64,000 nt of DNA from JAMQKA01 sp043951865. GTDB taxonomy: Bacteria; Bacteroidota; Rhodothermia; Balneolales; Balneolaceae. Under the pieces are notes generated by a model. The model was not told the DNA's origin. It saw only the letters and a list, made by a program, of their open reading frames with translations, and ran no database searches. The translations under genes were made by a program, and so were the position numbers. The stretch covers positions 13,916 through 77,915 of the forward strand of contig NZ_JBINJF010000021.1 of the NCBI RefSeq assembly GCF_043951865.1, read 5' to 3'. Positions 51,876 through 60,686 of the stretch are shown here, in pieces; the stretch's first letter is position 1, and the number at the start of each line of letters is the position of its first letter.

Positions 51876-52367
51876 TTATCCCACAACTTTCCCCATGATG
51901 GATTGACCTCGTATTTCCCCCTCATGTTTAACCACCTCCGGCAGGTATCCCCATTCATTAAATCCATTCTTTTCCAGCAGCCCGACACTGGCGTCATTTC
52001 CGTCGATGATAAAAGCGATCAGTACCCGCTTGTTTAACACGGAGCATTGATCAAGGCAGTGTTCTACCAACTGGGTGCCGATCTCCCGCCCGTGGTATTT
52101 AAAGTCGACATAGTAGCTGAGTTCAGCTGTTTCCCTCAGTGCCTCCCGTCCCTCCCGGTAGGGGGAAAGTGAAGCCCATCCGAGTACCTGGTCCTCTTCC
52201 TCAAAGACATAGACGGGATATTCATGCGGATTGTGGCGGTTAAACCACCTGTTTCGCAGATCTTCTTTTAATGGTTGAATATGTCCCGTGCAGAATCCGG
52301 CATATATCGCCTGGTTGTAGATGTAATCAATGGCAGAGAGATCTTCTTTTTGAGCCGTTCGTATCAT
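51876..52367 (-). CDS. GNAT acetyltransferase, phosphinothricin-acetyltransferase-like
   Basis: A 163-residue acetyl-CoA-dependent acetyltransferase of the Pat/MnaT type. It starts IRTAQKEDLSAIDYIYNQAI and has VLGWASLSPYREGREALRET, AELSYYVDFKYHGREIGTQL (acetyl-CoA loop) and FIIDGNDASVGLLEKNGF. Relatives acetylate methionine derivatives or phosphinothricin; the substrate here is unknown. It converges with the fusion gene (32 bp between stops) and sits downstream of a terminator. Confidence 0.87.
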   Translation of the reverse strand: MIRTAQKEDLSAIDYIYNQAIYAGFCTGHIQPLKEDLRNRWFNRHNPHEYPVYVFEEEDQVLGWASLSPYREGREALRETAELSYYVDFKYHGREIGTQLVEHCLDQCSVLNKRVLIAFIIDGNDASVGLLEKNGFNEWGYLPEVVKHEGEIRGQSIMGKVVG

Positions 52368-52466
52368 GAAAGTATTGACTGGTGACCGTTATAACTATTC
52401 GCAAAGTTAGAAGAACAGAGGCAAACTACAAAGCGTCTTAACACAGGTGATAAAACTTGAATTATA

Positions 52467-52501
52467 AAAACCTCCAGGGTTTTGAAGACCCCGGAGGTTT
52501 T
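52467..52501 (-). terminator. Terminator after the M14 peptidase gene
   Basis: Arms 52467-52480 (aaaacctccagggt) and 52488-52501 pair over 14 bp with one A-C mismatch and a 7-nt loop, with flanking A and T runs. The core sequence is closely related to the hairpin at 1289-1321. Confidence 0.75.
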
Positions 52502-52559
52502 AAGACACCATTAACTTTGACGACTTTGAAACCAGTGTTTTGCAAAGCCATCTGCTGCA

Positions 52560-55157
52560 TTAATACACGTCGTAGGTTTCCAGGTGTTGCCCAAACAGCA
52601 GCGCGTTCAGGAAAAGACGACTGGTGGTGTGCCAGTAGCTCCTGAAGTTCGGGTTATCCGCAAACAGGATGACATTGCCCCTGCCTTCGCTGCTGGTTAC
52701 AATAGCGGCGGTATTGCTTATTTTGTCGATATTTTCATCATTGGCATAACCGCCGATCAGGGGCTCGTCCGTATACCGGGCAACCGTTGAATACGGGTTT
52801 TCACTCGGTTTCAGGAAGGTGTTGCTGTCTTTCAGGAAAAGCTGGGACCGGCTGGGCACCCCAAACGCGATCGGGTTTGAAGGATCTATATCGGCCTCCA
52901 GTATCACCCCGGGAATGGTATTGGCCAGGTAGCGGTCAGATTGTTCTTCATAATTGTAGCGCACGGTCTTCCGCGTGCTATCTTCATATGTTTTCAGCAG
53001 ATCATCGGTAACGATATCCTGCTCAATCACCCATTCGGAAGCGCCTTCGTCGGTAATGAGGTTGCCGCCGTCGTTGATCCAGCGCCTGATCTTGGCAACA
53101 GTACTGGAATCGAGATCGCTGTAGTTTCCGTCTACCATAATCAGGTTGTTATAGCGATCCAGGGAGGTTTCCCGGAGGGTCGTCTTGGCCAGGCGTGTTA
53201 CTCCCATCTGCAGGTGCTTGTTGAGAAGAAACCAGGCTTCTCCGGCTTCATATTCACTGACACCCTCTCCGATAATTAATGCCGCCTCCGGCTTTTTAAC
53301 CGGTTGAATATTTCCACTGCCCAGGTCGATGCCGGACGGCGTCATGCCGGTATCTACCGCATAAAAGTTGACACCGAATGAAGAAGCAGCCTCTTTGATT
53401 TTGGTAAACAGGGCTGCACGGCTGATATCCTGCCCATTTACAGGTACGACGATGGACCCGTAGCCGAACTCTTTTTGTCCCCGGCTGGTGGCCGAGGTAA
53501 ACGGCTTGAATGCCACCTTCGCAAGGACATCCTGGTCCAGCAGGTGGTAGAGAGCCGGCGGGGCGTTATAGTCGTCCCAGGACAGGAGGTAGGCATAGTC
53601 TGAAGAGCCTCCAACAACAGACCCTGTCTGTTCAGGTTGTTTCGAGACCGTTTCTCCCAGGTACTCCCGGTAGTCACTGGATTCGAACTCGGCATATTTG
53701 ATGCCGTAGCCCTGTACAAGCGACCACGCGGTGATATCGTAAAATACGCTGTCGGGAAAGTTGGTATTGGGTTCAAATATGTCGTGAATGGTACGGTATC
53801 CAACCTGTTCGGTGGGTACTACATATGCGTTGCCCCGCTGAAACTGCTTGCCATCCAGCTCAAGATTCTGACTGAGCTGGTGGATGTCCAGCCGGTGCGT
53901 CTGCAGCAGGTCCAGGAACTTGTTGGTCAGCGTGCGATCATTGGCATCTCCAAAGACATAGGCCCTGACCGGTTGCTGCCCGGCCTCTTCGATTGCGGAG
54001 GTATAGAAATCTTTCTGGTATTCAAAAAGAGTTTCTTTTTCTCCTACGGCAGCTCTTACAGTGGCAATTCCGGTAACCAGGTGCTTTCGGATGGTGGAAC
54101 GGAATGTGACCTCTCCGGAGGTGCTTTCCTGTACGAGACCACGGGAACTCCCCACTTCAAACGTGATACCCACGCCGCCCTGGATATCGGGATAGGTGGA
54201 TCCGTAGATCGGGGAGATGTTATCAAAGACCTCTTTGGTCCAGTAAAGCGAGCCGATCTCATCCAGCGCTTCCGTTTGATACTGCGCCAGCAGCGGATTC
54301 AGCACTTCGTAGTGATAGTCCGGGACAATCGGATTCCAGGTACGTACCGGCTTGGTGGGTTCCAGGTAGTAGGTGCTGTTGGTTCCCATCTCGTGGAAGT
54401 CGATCTGCACGTTGGGATACCATTTGTGATAAAAATCGAGGCGATGTTCGCTTTCCTTCTGCGTGACGGCAAACCAGTCACGGTTCAGATCGTGCCAGAA
54501 ATGGTTGGTGCGCCCCTCGGGCCAGGCCTGCTCATGCTCGCGATCAGCGGGATCGGCCACCGGGGGAAAAGATTTGTAGCCGTTGTGCCAGCTGGCGGCC
54601 CGGTCTCGTCCATCGGGGTTCTGGGCAGGATCGATCAGTATGACAGCCTCATCCAGGAAGGTCTGCGTTTCGGTTCCCTGTTCTGCAACAAGATAATAGG
54701 CCGTCAGCAGGGCTGCTTCGCCGCTGGAGGTTTCATCGCCGTGCACGCTGTAATCCAGCGCTACCACGGCGGGATCGGTGTCCGGGTCGAGTGCCGGCAC
54801 AGAGGGATCGAGCACCGTAGCGTGTTTTTTACGGATCTGCTCCAGGTTTGCATGATTTTCGGCGGATGTGACCGTCAATACCACCTGCGGGCGATGCTCA
54901 TAGGTTTCCCCGATCACCTGGAACGACGCTTTATCCGAAACTTCCGCAAGCTTCTCGAAATAGTCCACAATACGGTCATGCCGGGTATAGTGTGAACCGA
55001 TATCGTAGCCGAAAAACTCCTGGGGAGTGGGAATAGCCTCGTCAAAGGTGGCATCATCCTTAAAGTAGTAATCTTGCTGGGCAAACGTACTGGTCGGCAG
55101 TAGTAACACCGCAGCAAGCAGTATCCCTAATTTTGTGTAGTCGTTAGCGTATGTCAT
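52560..55157 (-). CDS. Secreted M14 zinc carboxypeptidase-like protein
   Basis: An 865-residue metallopeptidase with a signal peptide (hydrophobic 10-26, cleavage near TFAQQ). The zinc site is His139-x-x-Glu142 in YSVHGDETSSGE and His255 in DFHEMGTN; NPDGRDRAA supplies substrate-binding residues, and the catalytic Glu is Glu334 in ITFEVGSSRG. The long C-terminal half (about 350-865) is not catalytic and includes a glutamine amidotransferase-like fold resemblance around residues 520-850, which I cannot verify. It lies 120 bp after susD on the same strand, implying that it trims peptides for the SusCD importer. Confidence 0.9.
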   Translation of the reverse strand: MTYANDYTKLGILLAAVLLLPTSTFAQQDYYFKDDATFDEAIPTPQEFFGYDIGSHYTRHDRIVDYFEKLAEVSDKASFQVIGETYEHRPQVVLTVTSAENHANLEQIRKKHATVLDPSVPALDPDTDPAVVALDYSVHGDETSSGEAALLTAYYLVAEQGTETQTFLDEAVILIDPAQNPDGRDRAASWHNGYKSFPPVADPADREHEQAWPEGRTNHFWHDLNRDWFAVTQKESEHRLDFYHKWYPNVQIDFHEMGTNSTYYLEPTKPVRTWNPIVPDYHYEVLNPLLAQYQTEALDEIGSLYWTKEVFDNISPIYGSTYPDIQGGVGITFEVGSSRGLVQESTSGEVTFRSTIRKHLVTGIATVRAAVGEKETLFEYQKDFYTSAIEEAGQQPVRAYVFGDANDRTLTNKFLDLLQTHRLDIHQLSQNLELDGKQFQRGNAYVVPTEQVGYRTIHDIFEPNTNFPDSVFYDITAWSLVQGYGIKYAEFESSDYREYLGETVSKQPEQTGSVVGGSSDYAYLLSWDDYNAPPALYHLLDQDVLAKVAFKPFTSATSRGQKEFGYGSIVVPVNGQDISRAALFTKIKEAASSFGVNFYAVDTGMTPSGIDLGSGNIQPVKKPEAALIIGEGVSEYEAGEAWFLLNKHLQMGVTRLAKTTLRETSLDRYNNLIMVDGNYSDLDSSTVAKIRRWINDGGNLITDEGASEWVIEQDIVTDDLLKTYEDSTRKTVRYNYEEQSDRYLANTIPGVILEADIDPSNPIAFGVPSRSQLFLKDSNTFLKPSENPYSTVARYTDEPLIGGYANDENIDKISNTAAIVTSSEGRGNVILFADNPNFRSYWHTTSRLFLNALLFGQHLETYDVY

Positions 55158-55277
55158 GATTCAGAGTCGTTTTTGAACGTTAACAGCTGTAATTATGTGT
55201 ACTCGCTTCAGATTCCTTTCTCACCCGCCGGGCGTATACGTGTTCCCGCCCCGCGAGTGGAAAGTCTGGTTTATATC

Positions 55278-56579
55278 CTAAAAACTGATATTGGGATTGG
55301 CCCGAATTTCGGTAATGGTTATCGGGAAAAAGGTTCCGGGTTCATCCCGGTTGGCTCCCCATTCTGGAGAATCTGACCCAAAACGGTAGTGGTCGGCCAG
55401 ACGGCGTCCCTGCAGGAACAGGTTTACCCTCCGGCTGTGCTCCAGCAACTCGACCGGCGGAATTTGACCGGTATACTCGGAAAGCTGGTCAAGAGAGCGG
55501 ATCTCATTGATTTGGTCTTCAAACGTATTCGTGTCGTTGCCGGCCAGGGCATCCTCGGCGATGATCAAGCGAAGCTCGCGTTCCGAGATCAGGGTATAGT
55601 TGGCGTACAGGTTGGCACTCACAAATTCGTTGACCGCAGAGACGAGGGCCGGAGCCGCGATGTCGTCAATCGGGTCCCTGAGAGATACGCTGTCGACCCG
55701 CGTTCCATCTTCGGTTGGCACGGCATAGGCATTCCCGATGCGGAGCTCCAGCCGGTCATTAACCTGGTAGGCCAGATCATTTTCGGCGGTTTCAGGGGTC
55801 ACTTCCAGCTGGTAACGCCAGTCGTTTTGCCCCAGTAATGCCAGGGCTGCGGAAGCGTCCTGGGATGCCTCACTGTTTTCGACCAGGGGGTTACCCGTAT
55901 CTGTATCTGGATTAAGCTTGTTCCATAGCGATTGTGAGAATTTGGCCCGCGCCCGCACCGCGAGCAGTCGTGCCTCCCAGTTGCCCGTATTCGAGCCTGT
56001 CAGCTCCAAACCGGAATTCAGATAACCGACGGCCGTATCGTAAAGCTGGTCCATGTTTTCTTCCCCTTTTGCCGGGGCCGCCTCCTCACGGTCGGAAAAG
56101 ACGAAATTGTCGTAACTGTCCGCAATAGTGATGTAAACGACTGCCCCGTAGAAGTAGCTTCGTATCAGGCTGGTTTTGTCTTGAAGCGTGCCGTTTGATC
56201 GGAACTCTTCCAGTCGCCGGATCGCCTCGTCGGCGGTCCACCTGGCTTCCGATAACGCCAGGAAGGAGGCGTCGGTAAATTCATTGACGGGCTCGCTGAC
56301 CCGTCCCTGGTCAAGCTGTTGCCAGCCGTCCCGCGTACCGATCCAGGTCAGTTCGTCGGTGGCCGTTGAGTAGGGAGCCAGAATCTGGCCGAGTCCTTCC
56401 ACCAGGGTCGCTTCAGCGCCGTTGGCGATGGAAGAGGCCGCCACGGGATTGGCAAGGTCTTCTTCCACCAGGCTGTTGGGATTGTTTACCTGCAGGATAT
56501 CGCATCCCGTAAACAGGAGGCCCAGGAGTAGCGCCGACGCGAGAAGTCTGTTATTCAGTTTTTTAAATGGGTAAAACAT
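55278..56579 (-). CDS. SusD/RagB family outer-membrane lipoprotein
   Basis: Surface-exposed substrate-binding partner of the SusC-type transporter. The 433-residue protein begins with a lipoprotein signal ending LLFTGCDILQVNNPNS (Cys26) and has TPR-like helices typical of SusD. Its C-terminal part (VELLEHSRRVNLFLQGRRLA, DHYRFG) and end resemble the divergent SusD forms of Balneolota and Gemmatimonadota. ATG at 56579 is chosen because the longer frame from 56684 overlaps susC and puts the signal peptide 35 residues in. Confidence 0.9.
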   Translation of the reverse strand: MFYPFKKLNNRLLASALLLGLLFTGCDILQVNNPNSLVEEDLANPVAASSIANGAEATLVEGLGQILAPYSTATDELTWIGTRDGWQQLDQGRVSEPVNEFTDASFLALSEARWTADEAIRRLEEFRSNGTLQDKTSLIRSYFYGAVVYITIADSYDNFVFSDREEAAPAKGEENMDQLYDTAVGYLNSGLELTGSNTGNWEARLLAVRARAKFSQSLWNKLNPDTDTGNPLVENSEASQDASAALALLGQNDWRYQLEVTPETAENDLAYQVNDRLELRIGNAYAVPTEDGTRVDSVSLRDPIDDIAAPALVSAVNEFVSANLYANYTLISERELRLIIAEDALAGNDTNTFEDQINEIRSLDQLSEYTGQIPPVELLEHSRRVNLFLQGRRLADHYRFGSDSPEWGANRDEPGTFFPITITEIRANPNISF

Positions 56580-56629
56580 AGCAGATTGAATTCGTTTATA
56601 AGTGTTTAGAAATACCTGTGTTGAGTTTG

Positions 56630-59600
56630 TCATATTCCCACGTTGAGGGTGAAGATGATTTCGCGCGGAATCGGCATGTTCCACGCATCGGTTCCCAGCA
56701 GGAAGTTGTTTTCCAGGTCGGTTCCGCCGCCGCGACCGATGGCGTTTACTTCGGGATCAATTCCGGGATATTTGCTCCAGAGCGCCAGGTTTCGTCCCGA
56801 TATCGACAACGAAAGATTCCTGACGTTCAATTTGTTGATCGTGGCCTGAGGCACGTTGTAGGTGAGGCTTACTTCCCTGAGACGCAGGAAATCTGCCTGC
56901 TGTATGGTATTGAGTCCGGCAAATGGGTCGAGGGCGAGCAGTTCGTTTAACCATTCCTCCGACGCCTGCAGTCGGACTTCCGCGTTGTTTGCCGCTGTGT
57001 TGTTGTCGGTCACTCCGCCGGTTACAAAGTCGCGTTCCACCCGTGCGGAGGCCGGGGTGTTTCGTCCAATACCGGCACTTCGCTGCCTGAATCCATCGGT
57101 CAGGTTGTTGACGTAGTAGTTCCCCGCTTTGTACTCAAAAAGCGTGGAAAGGCGGAAGTTTTTGAATGACACGGAACCGCCAAACGAGCCCTGCCAGTCG
57201 GGTGTCGGCTTCCCGAGATGATGGTCCAGGGCGTCGCCGTCGCCGTCCCGGTCAGCCAGCAGAACAAAGTTGTTGAGATCCTCCAGGCTGGCGGTCTGCG
57301 GCGTCAGGGAGGCGAGGTAGTCCAGCACCAGCTGTCGACTGGCAGGTTGCCCCGCTTCTACCGAGCTGTAACTGCGGCCGAGCGCTTGCAGCAGTCCCCG
57401 GCGGTCAAGCGGATAGGTACCCTCCGGGGTTTCCCGGAGCTGGGCTCCGAAGTTGGTAGCCGGCGCATATCCCTCAATCAGGAATTGCCGGTATCGGGGA
57501 TACGTGCCCCCCACCTTGATAGGAGGAGCGCCGCCCAGGGAGGTAATCTGCTCCCACAAGTAGGAGCTGCTGGCAAAAATGTTGACGTTCCAGTCGTTCG
57601 ATTCAACTACCTGTGCATCCAGGCTGAGCTCCACGCCACGCCCTTTCAGCTCACCGATATTGACGAGCTGGGTTGCCGTGAATCCGCCGCTGGGAGCGAA
57701 CTGGCGCTGGACCAGCGCATCCCGTACGGTCCGATCCCAGTAGGTACTTTCCAGCGTGATGCGCTCGTCATACAGCCCGAGATCAACCCCGAGTTCATAT
57801 TCGGTTGAGATCTCGGGTTTCAGGTTGGGATTTCCCAGGTTTTCCGGGACGATACCCGGCCCGCCGGCCGAAGTTTGGGATGTATAGGTTGTGAGGGCAT
57901 CGAATGCACCCGGCTGTAGCCCGGACTGACCGACGGCGGCACGCACACGGAGCGAAGAGATCGGTCGTACTCCGTTCCAGAACGGCGCGTCCGAAAGAAC
58001 AAGAGAGAGCGAGGTTTTCGGGTAAAAAACGCCGTTAAATTCGGAGCCGAACGCACTGTGTGTATCGTAACGGCCTCCGATCGTGGCAAAGATATAGTCG
58101 TCAAATCCGATCTGTTCCTGCAGGAAAACGCCTACTTCCGTTTCTTCGACAAAGGTTTCGTCAGTAGACTGTATGGCCGATGCCCCTGTAACGTTGAGCC
58201 CGGGACCCGGAAACTCAAGCGCCTCGCCACTGCGGATTACGGTCTCTTCCTTGAACCCCTGTAATCCTGCAATCAGCGTGGAGGTGAACCGGGGACTTAT
58301 GTCGTTACTCAGGGTGCCCTTGATATCCAGTGTCAGGTTCAGGTTGGATCGGTCGGAAGTGCGCCGGGCGCCTTCGGTCTCCTCGCTGGCATAATTGTTG
58401 ATATTCCATCCGAAAGGCCGCCGCGATTCGCTGAACTGGCTGGTGTAATTTACGCCAAACGTACCATCAAGGATGACATTCTTGTGAGGCCGGTAATTGG
58501 CACCGAAACTGCCATTGAAGTTGTTGACTTCCTGCGAAACGGTTTGCTGCAGGCGTTCCTGTACGGTTGAATTGTAGGAGGTACCAGATGGATTGTCGTG
58601 GTTCACCAGCTCCGGTTTGCTGTGCATGGCGCCGGATGTGACTCCGGAGGGATTGTTGCCGGTCTGGAAGGTCTCCAGGTTGGAATTGGTGTAGGAACTG
58701 TTTACGCGCAGCTGAAGAAATTCGGAGGGAAAAATGTTGAAGTTGGCCGTACCTTGAGCCCTGCTCAACTCATCGTTGGCCCTCGGACCGAAGCCTTCGG
58801 GGTAGGGGAGGCGTTCACCGCTCAGCGGCCCGTTTTCGCCGGACCATCGCCCGTTAACGTAATAGGTGATCCCCTCGCTTCCTCCGCTCACAGAACCGGA
58901 GTATTCTTGCTGAAACCCGGTTTCGAACAGTTTGTGTGTATAGTTTTCACTAACCAGCTCATACCGTTGCACGTCGCGCCCCAGGTACTTGCTCATTGTG
59001 TCTGCCTGGGCCGAGGTACGGGCAAATCCGGTATTGGCGGGTATTGTTTTGGGATAGTTGATCGTTCCCTGGGTTACCTGGAAATCGAATTGAGGATCAC
59101 TGACCTGGCCTCTTTTGGTGAAAATCTGGATTACTCCGTTGGAAGCCTCTGTGCCGTAAAGGGTAGCGGCGGCTGCTCCTTTGAGGACTTCAACCCGCTC
59201 GATTGACTTGGGATTGATGTCATCAAGCCTGGAAGGGGATGCCCCGCCACCGGCATTTACCAGGCCACCGAACCCGCCGCCGCGGTCAACGCGAACGCCG
59301 TCAATAAAAACGATCGGCTCGTTGCTTTGGCTCAGGCTCGAGGAACCGCGAATGCGAATGCGTGCTCCTTCTCCGGTAACTCCGCTGGAGGGCATGCCGT
59401 TGAGCCCGGGAACCCGTCCCTGGATAACATCGGAGAAGTTCTGGACAGGCGCATTATCGAGTTGTTCAGCACTGACAGAACCGATACTGTTACCAATTTT
59501 TCGCTTCTCAACCGGTCCGCCGGTTCCGGTGACGACAACTTCATCCAGGTTTACGGCCCCCTGGCTGAGTACAAAGTCCAGGGTCACCGACTCATCTGAA

Positions 59601-59869
59601 CCGAGGGTGACTTCCCTGGTCTGCCGTTCATAGCCCACGAACCGGGCCAGTACGGTATAGGTGCCGGCCTCGAGGCCGCTGATTTCATATTCGCCCTGTA
59701 CGTTGGTTGCGGCACCGGTGGTCGTGCCTTGAATGACAATGTTGACTCCAGGTAGTGTTTCTCCTGAAGCTTCGTCCGTAACGGTACCCGAGATGGTACC
59801 CTGGGCAAATCCGCTTGACGAGATGCCGAGTAGAAAACCCAGTATTGCGATTTGTAAAAAATATTTCAT
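56630..59869 (-). CDS. SusC/RagA family TonB-dependent transporter
   Basis: Outer-membrane transporter of 1079 residues. After the signal peptide (ending SSGFAQ) there is a carboxypeptidase-regulatory-like domain (about 20-100, GTISGTVTDEASGETLPGVN), a TonB-box-like VVVTG, a plug domain with RIRGSSSLSQSNEPIVFIDG and GAAAATLYGTEASNGVIQIF, and a 22-stranded barrel ending REIIFTLNVGI. ATG 59869 is preceded by AAGGAG (at 12-17 bp), which decides the start over the longer frame from 59998. The gene is transcribed from a leader carrying a Cys-rich peptide and a terminator. Confidence 0.94.
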   Translation of the reverse strand: MKYFLQIAILGFLLGISSSGFAQGTISGTVTDEASGETLPGVNIVIQGTTTGAATNVQGEYEISGLEAGTYTVLARFVGYERQTREVTLGSDESVTLDFVLSQGAVNLDEVVVTGTGGPVEKRKIGNSIGSVSAEQLDNAPVQNFSDVIQGRVPGLNGMPSSGVTGEGARIRIRGSSSLSQSNEPIVFIDGVRVDRGGGFGGLVNAGGGASPSRLDDINPKSIERVEVLKGAAAATLYGTEASNGVIQIFTKRGQVSDPQFDFQVTQGTINYPKTIPANTGFARTSAQADTMSKYLGRDVQRYELVSENYTHKLFETGFQQEYSGSVSGGSEGITYYVNGRWSGENGPLSGERLPYPEGFGPRANDELSRAQGTANFNIFPSEFLQLRVNSSYTNSNLETFQTGNNPSGVTSGAMHSKPELVNHDNPSGTSYNSTVQERLQQTVSQEVNNFNGSFGANYRPHKNVILDGTFGVNYTSQFSESRRPFGWNINNYASEETEGARRTSDRSNLNLTLDIKGTLSNDISPRFTSTLIAGLQGFKEETVIRSGEALEFPGPGLNVTGASAIQSTDETFVEETEVGVFLQEQIGFDDYIFATIGGRYDTHSAFGSEFNGVFYPKTSLSLVLSDAPFWNGVRPISSLRVRAAVGQSGLQPGAFDALTTYTSQTSAGGPGIVPENLGNPNLKPEISTEYELGVDLGLYDERITLESTYWDRTVRDALVQRQFAPSGGFTATQLVNIGELKGRGVELSLDAQVVESNDWNVNIFASSSYLWEQITSLGGAPPIKVGGTYPRYRQFLIEGYAPATNFGAQLRETPEGTYPLDRRGLLQALGRSYSSVEAGQPASRQLVLDYLASLTPQTASLEDLNNFVLLADRDGDGDALDHHLGKPTPDWQGSFGGSVSFKNFRLSTLFEYKAGNYYVNNLTDGFRQRSAGIGRNTPASARVERDFVTGGVTDNNTAANNAEVRLQASEEWLNELLALDPFAGLNTIQQADFLRLREVSLTYNVPQATINKLNVRNLSLSISGRNLALWSKYPGIDPEVNAIGRGGGTDLENNFLLGTDAWNMPIPREIIFTLNVGI

Positions 59870-59981
59870 GGTGAAGATAACTCCTTCGTTGTGGATTGTG
59901 ATTTTGGGGTGATGGAATTGGTCGTGTGTTGGGAGGGGAGGGGGGAGGAGCATCTGCATCCACCGGCAAGAAAGGCACAAA

Positions 59982-60015
59982 CAAAAACGCCCACTCACCT
60001 GATGGATGAGTGGGC
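59982..60015 (-). terminator. Intrinsic terminator in the susC leader
   Basis: Minus-strand stem gcccactca (60015-60007 and 59997-59989, nine perfect pairs, 9-nt loop), followed by G and five T (59987-59983). It is 37 bp after the leader peptide stop and 113 bp before the susC start, where an attenuator would be expected. The 7-nt sequence TGGATGA in the leader frame (codons 33-35) can pair with TCATCCA in the terminator stem and could form an antiterminator. Confidence 0.75.
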
Positions 60016-60052
60016 TCCAGATCGTCCCCGGTTTGTTATATCCGGCTTAAGA

Positions 60053-60175
60053 TCAAATATATGCTTCCCGTTTCATCCAACTGACATAGCGCATACAGCA
60101 CATGCAACACTGCATACAGTGGTTGTCCATGCAGCAGATGGCGCTATAGATGTTGGATTTTGCGGGAAAATTCAT
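60053..60175 (-). CDS. Cys/Met-rich leader peptide
   Basis: A 40-codon frame from ATG 60175 to TGA 60053 with no long-frame homologue. Residues 14-28 hold seven Cys (14, 15, 20, 23, 24, 26, 27) and four Met (16, 21, 25, 28) with a single His; the rest is ordinary. It is about 38 nt downstream of the predicted start site of a consensus promoter and lies before a terminator, the architecture of a ribosome-dependent attenuator. Starvation for cysteine (or methionine) should stall ribosomes here. A metal-binding mini-protein is the alternative. Confidence 0.7.
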   Translation of the reverse strand: MNFPAKSNIYSAICCMDNHCMQCCMCCMRYVSWMKREAYI

Positions 60176-60219
60176 GCGTAAAAATCAATAAAAATTGGTT
60201 CTTCTGAAGTCGAACGCCG

Positions 60220-60251
60220 CAAAGGTACAATGATTGATGTGGAATAGCAAA
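60220..60251 (-). promoter_or_regulatory. Consensus promoter for the susC leader
   Basis: Minus strand TTTG (60251-60248), 20-bp spacer, TACCTTTG (60227-60220), an exact match to the Bacteroidota consensus TTTG/TTG-N17..23-TAnnTTTG. Confidence 0.75.
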
Positions 60252-60588
60252 TAGAGCGGGAATTATATAATTACGACCTCCTCAGGCAGGTGCTTCCACA
60301 CGATGTACCCGCAACTTGCAAGGCTGAAAGAGCAGCCCAAATACAAGGTTTTCCGCTATTTCCTCCACATACGTTGTATTTAATGAGGGATGGTATCCAT
60401 CCTGGATCCAACAAATAACCTTTCAAATTCGCCAATCTCCAATCGGTAATCTTTTGGTTTTGTTCATAAATAGGAAAACTCGTTTCCAGTGAAGAGGCTT
60501 TTAGTAACTTTTTGAGAATGCCCAAATTACGGATTTTTGAACCGTAACTGGGGAAGAGAAAAGTTCTTAAAAGGGAGTAAACCACGAT
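60252..60588. other. Gap between divergent promoters
   Basis: About 340 bp between the susC promoter and the promoter of the next plus-strand gene. A 104-codon minus frame (GTG 60585 to 60271) is open, but it resembles no protein family I know and its codon choice looks non-coding. A small hairpin, ggatggtatccatcc near 60387-60401, is present. Confidence 0.5.
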
Positions 60589-60622
60589 TTTGCAATGACC
60601 TCTAATAGAATTATTATCTTTG
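60589..60622 (+). promoter_or_regulatory. Consensus promoter for the 60687 gene
   Basis: TTTG at 60589-60592, 22-bp spacer, TATCTTTG at 60615-60622, exact match to TAnnTTTG. The start codon follows 64 bp downstream. Confidence 0.65.
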
Positions 60623-60686
60623 AGACTGCGTTCAATGTGAAATCAGCGTAAAGCTAAAGTAGAAACAGATTCCAAAATATTGAATT

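Noticed and set aside
53637..54995. 452-codon plus-strand frame opposite the M14 peptidase
   Set aside because: The minus strand encodes an intact enzyme with all zinc ligands; the reverse frame resembles no family.
60271..60585. 104-codon minus frame upstream of the susC promoter
   Set aside because: No family resemblance and it would overlap the promoter region of the divergent gene; judged spurious.
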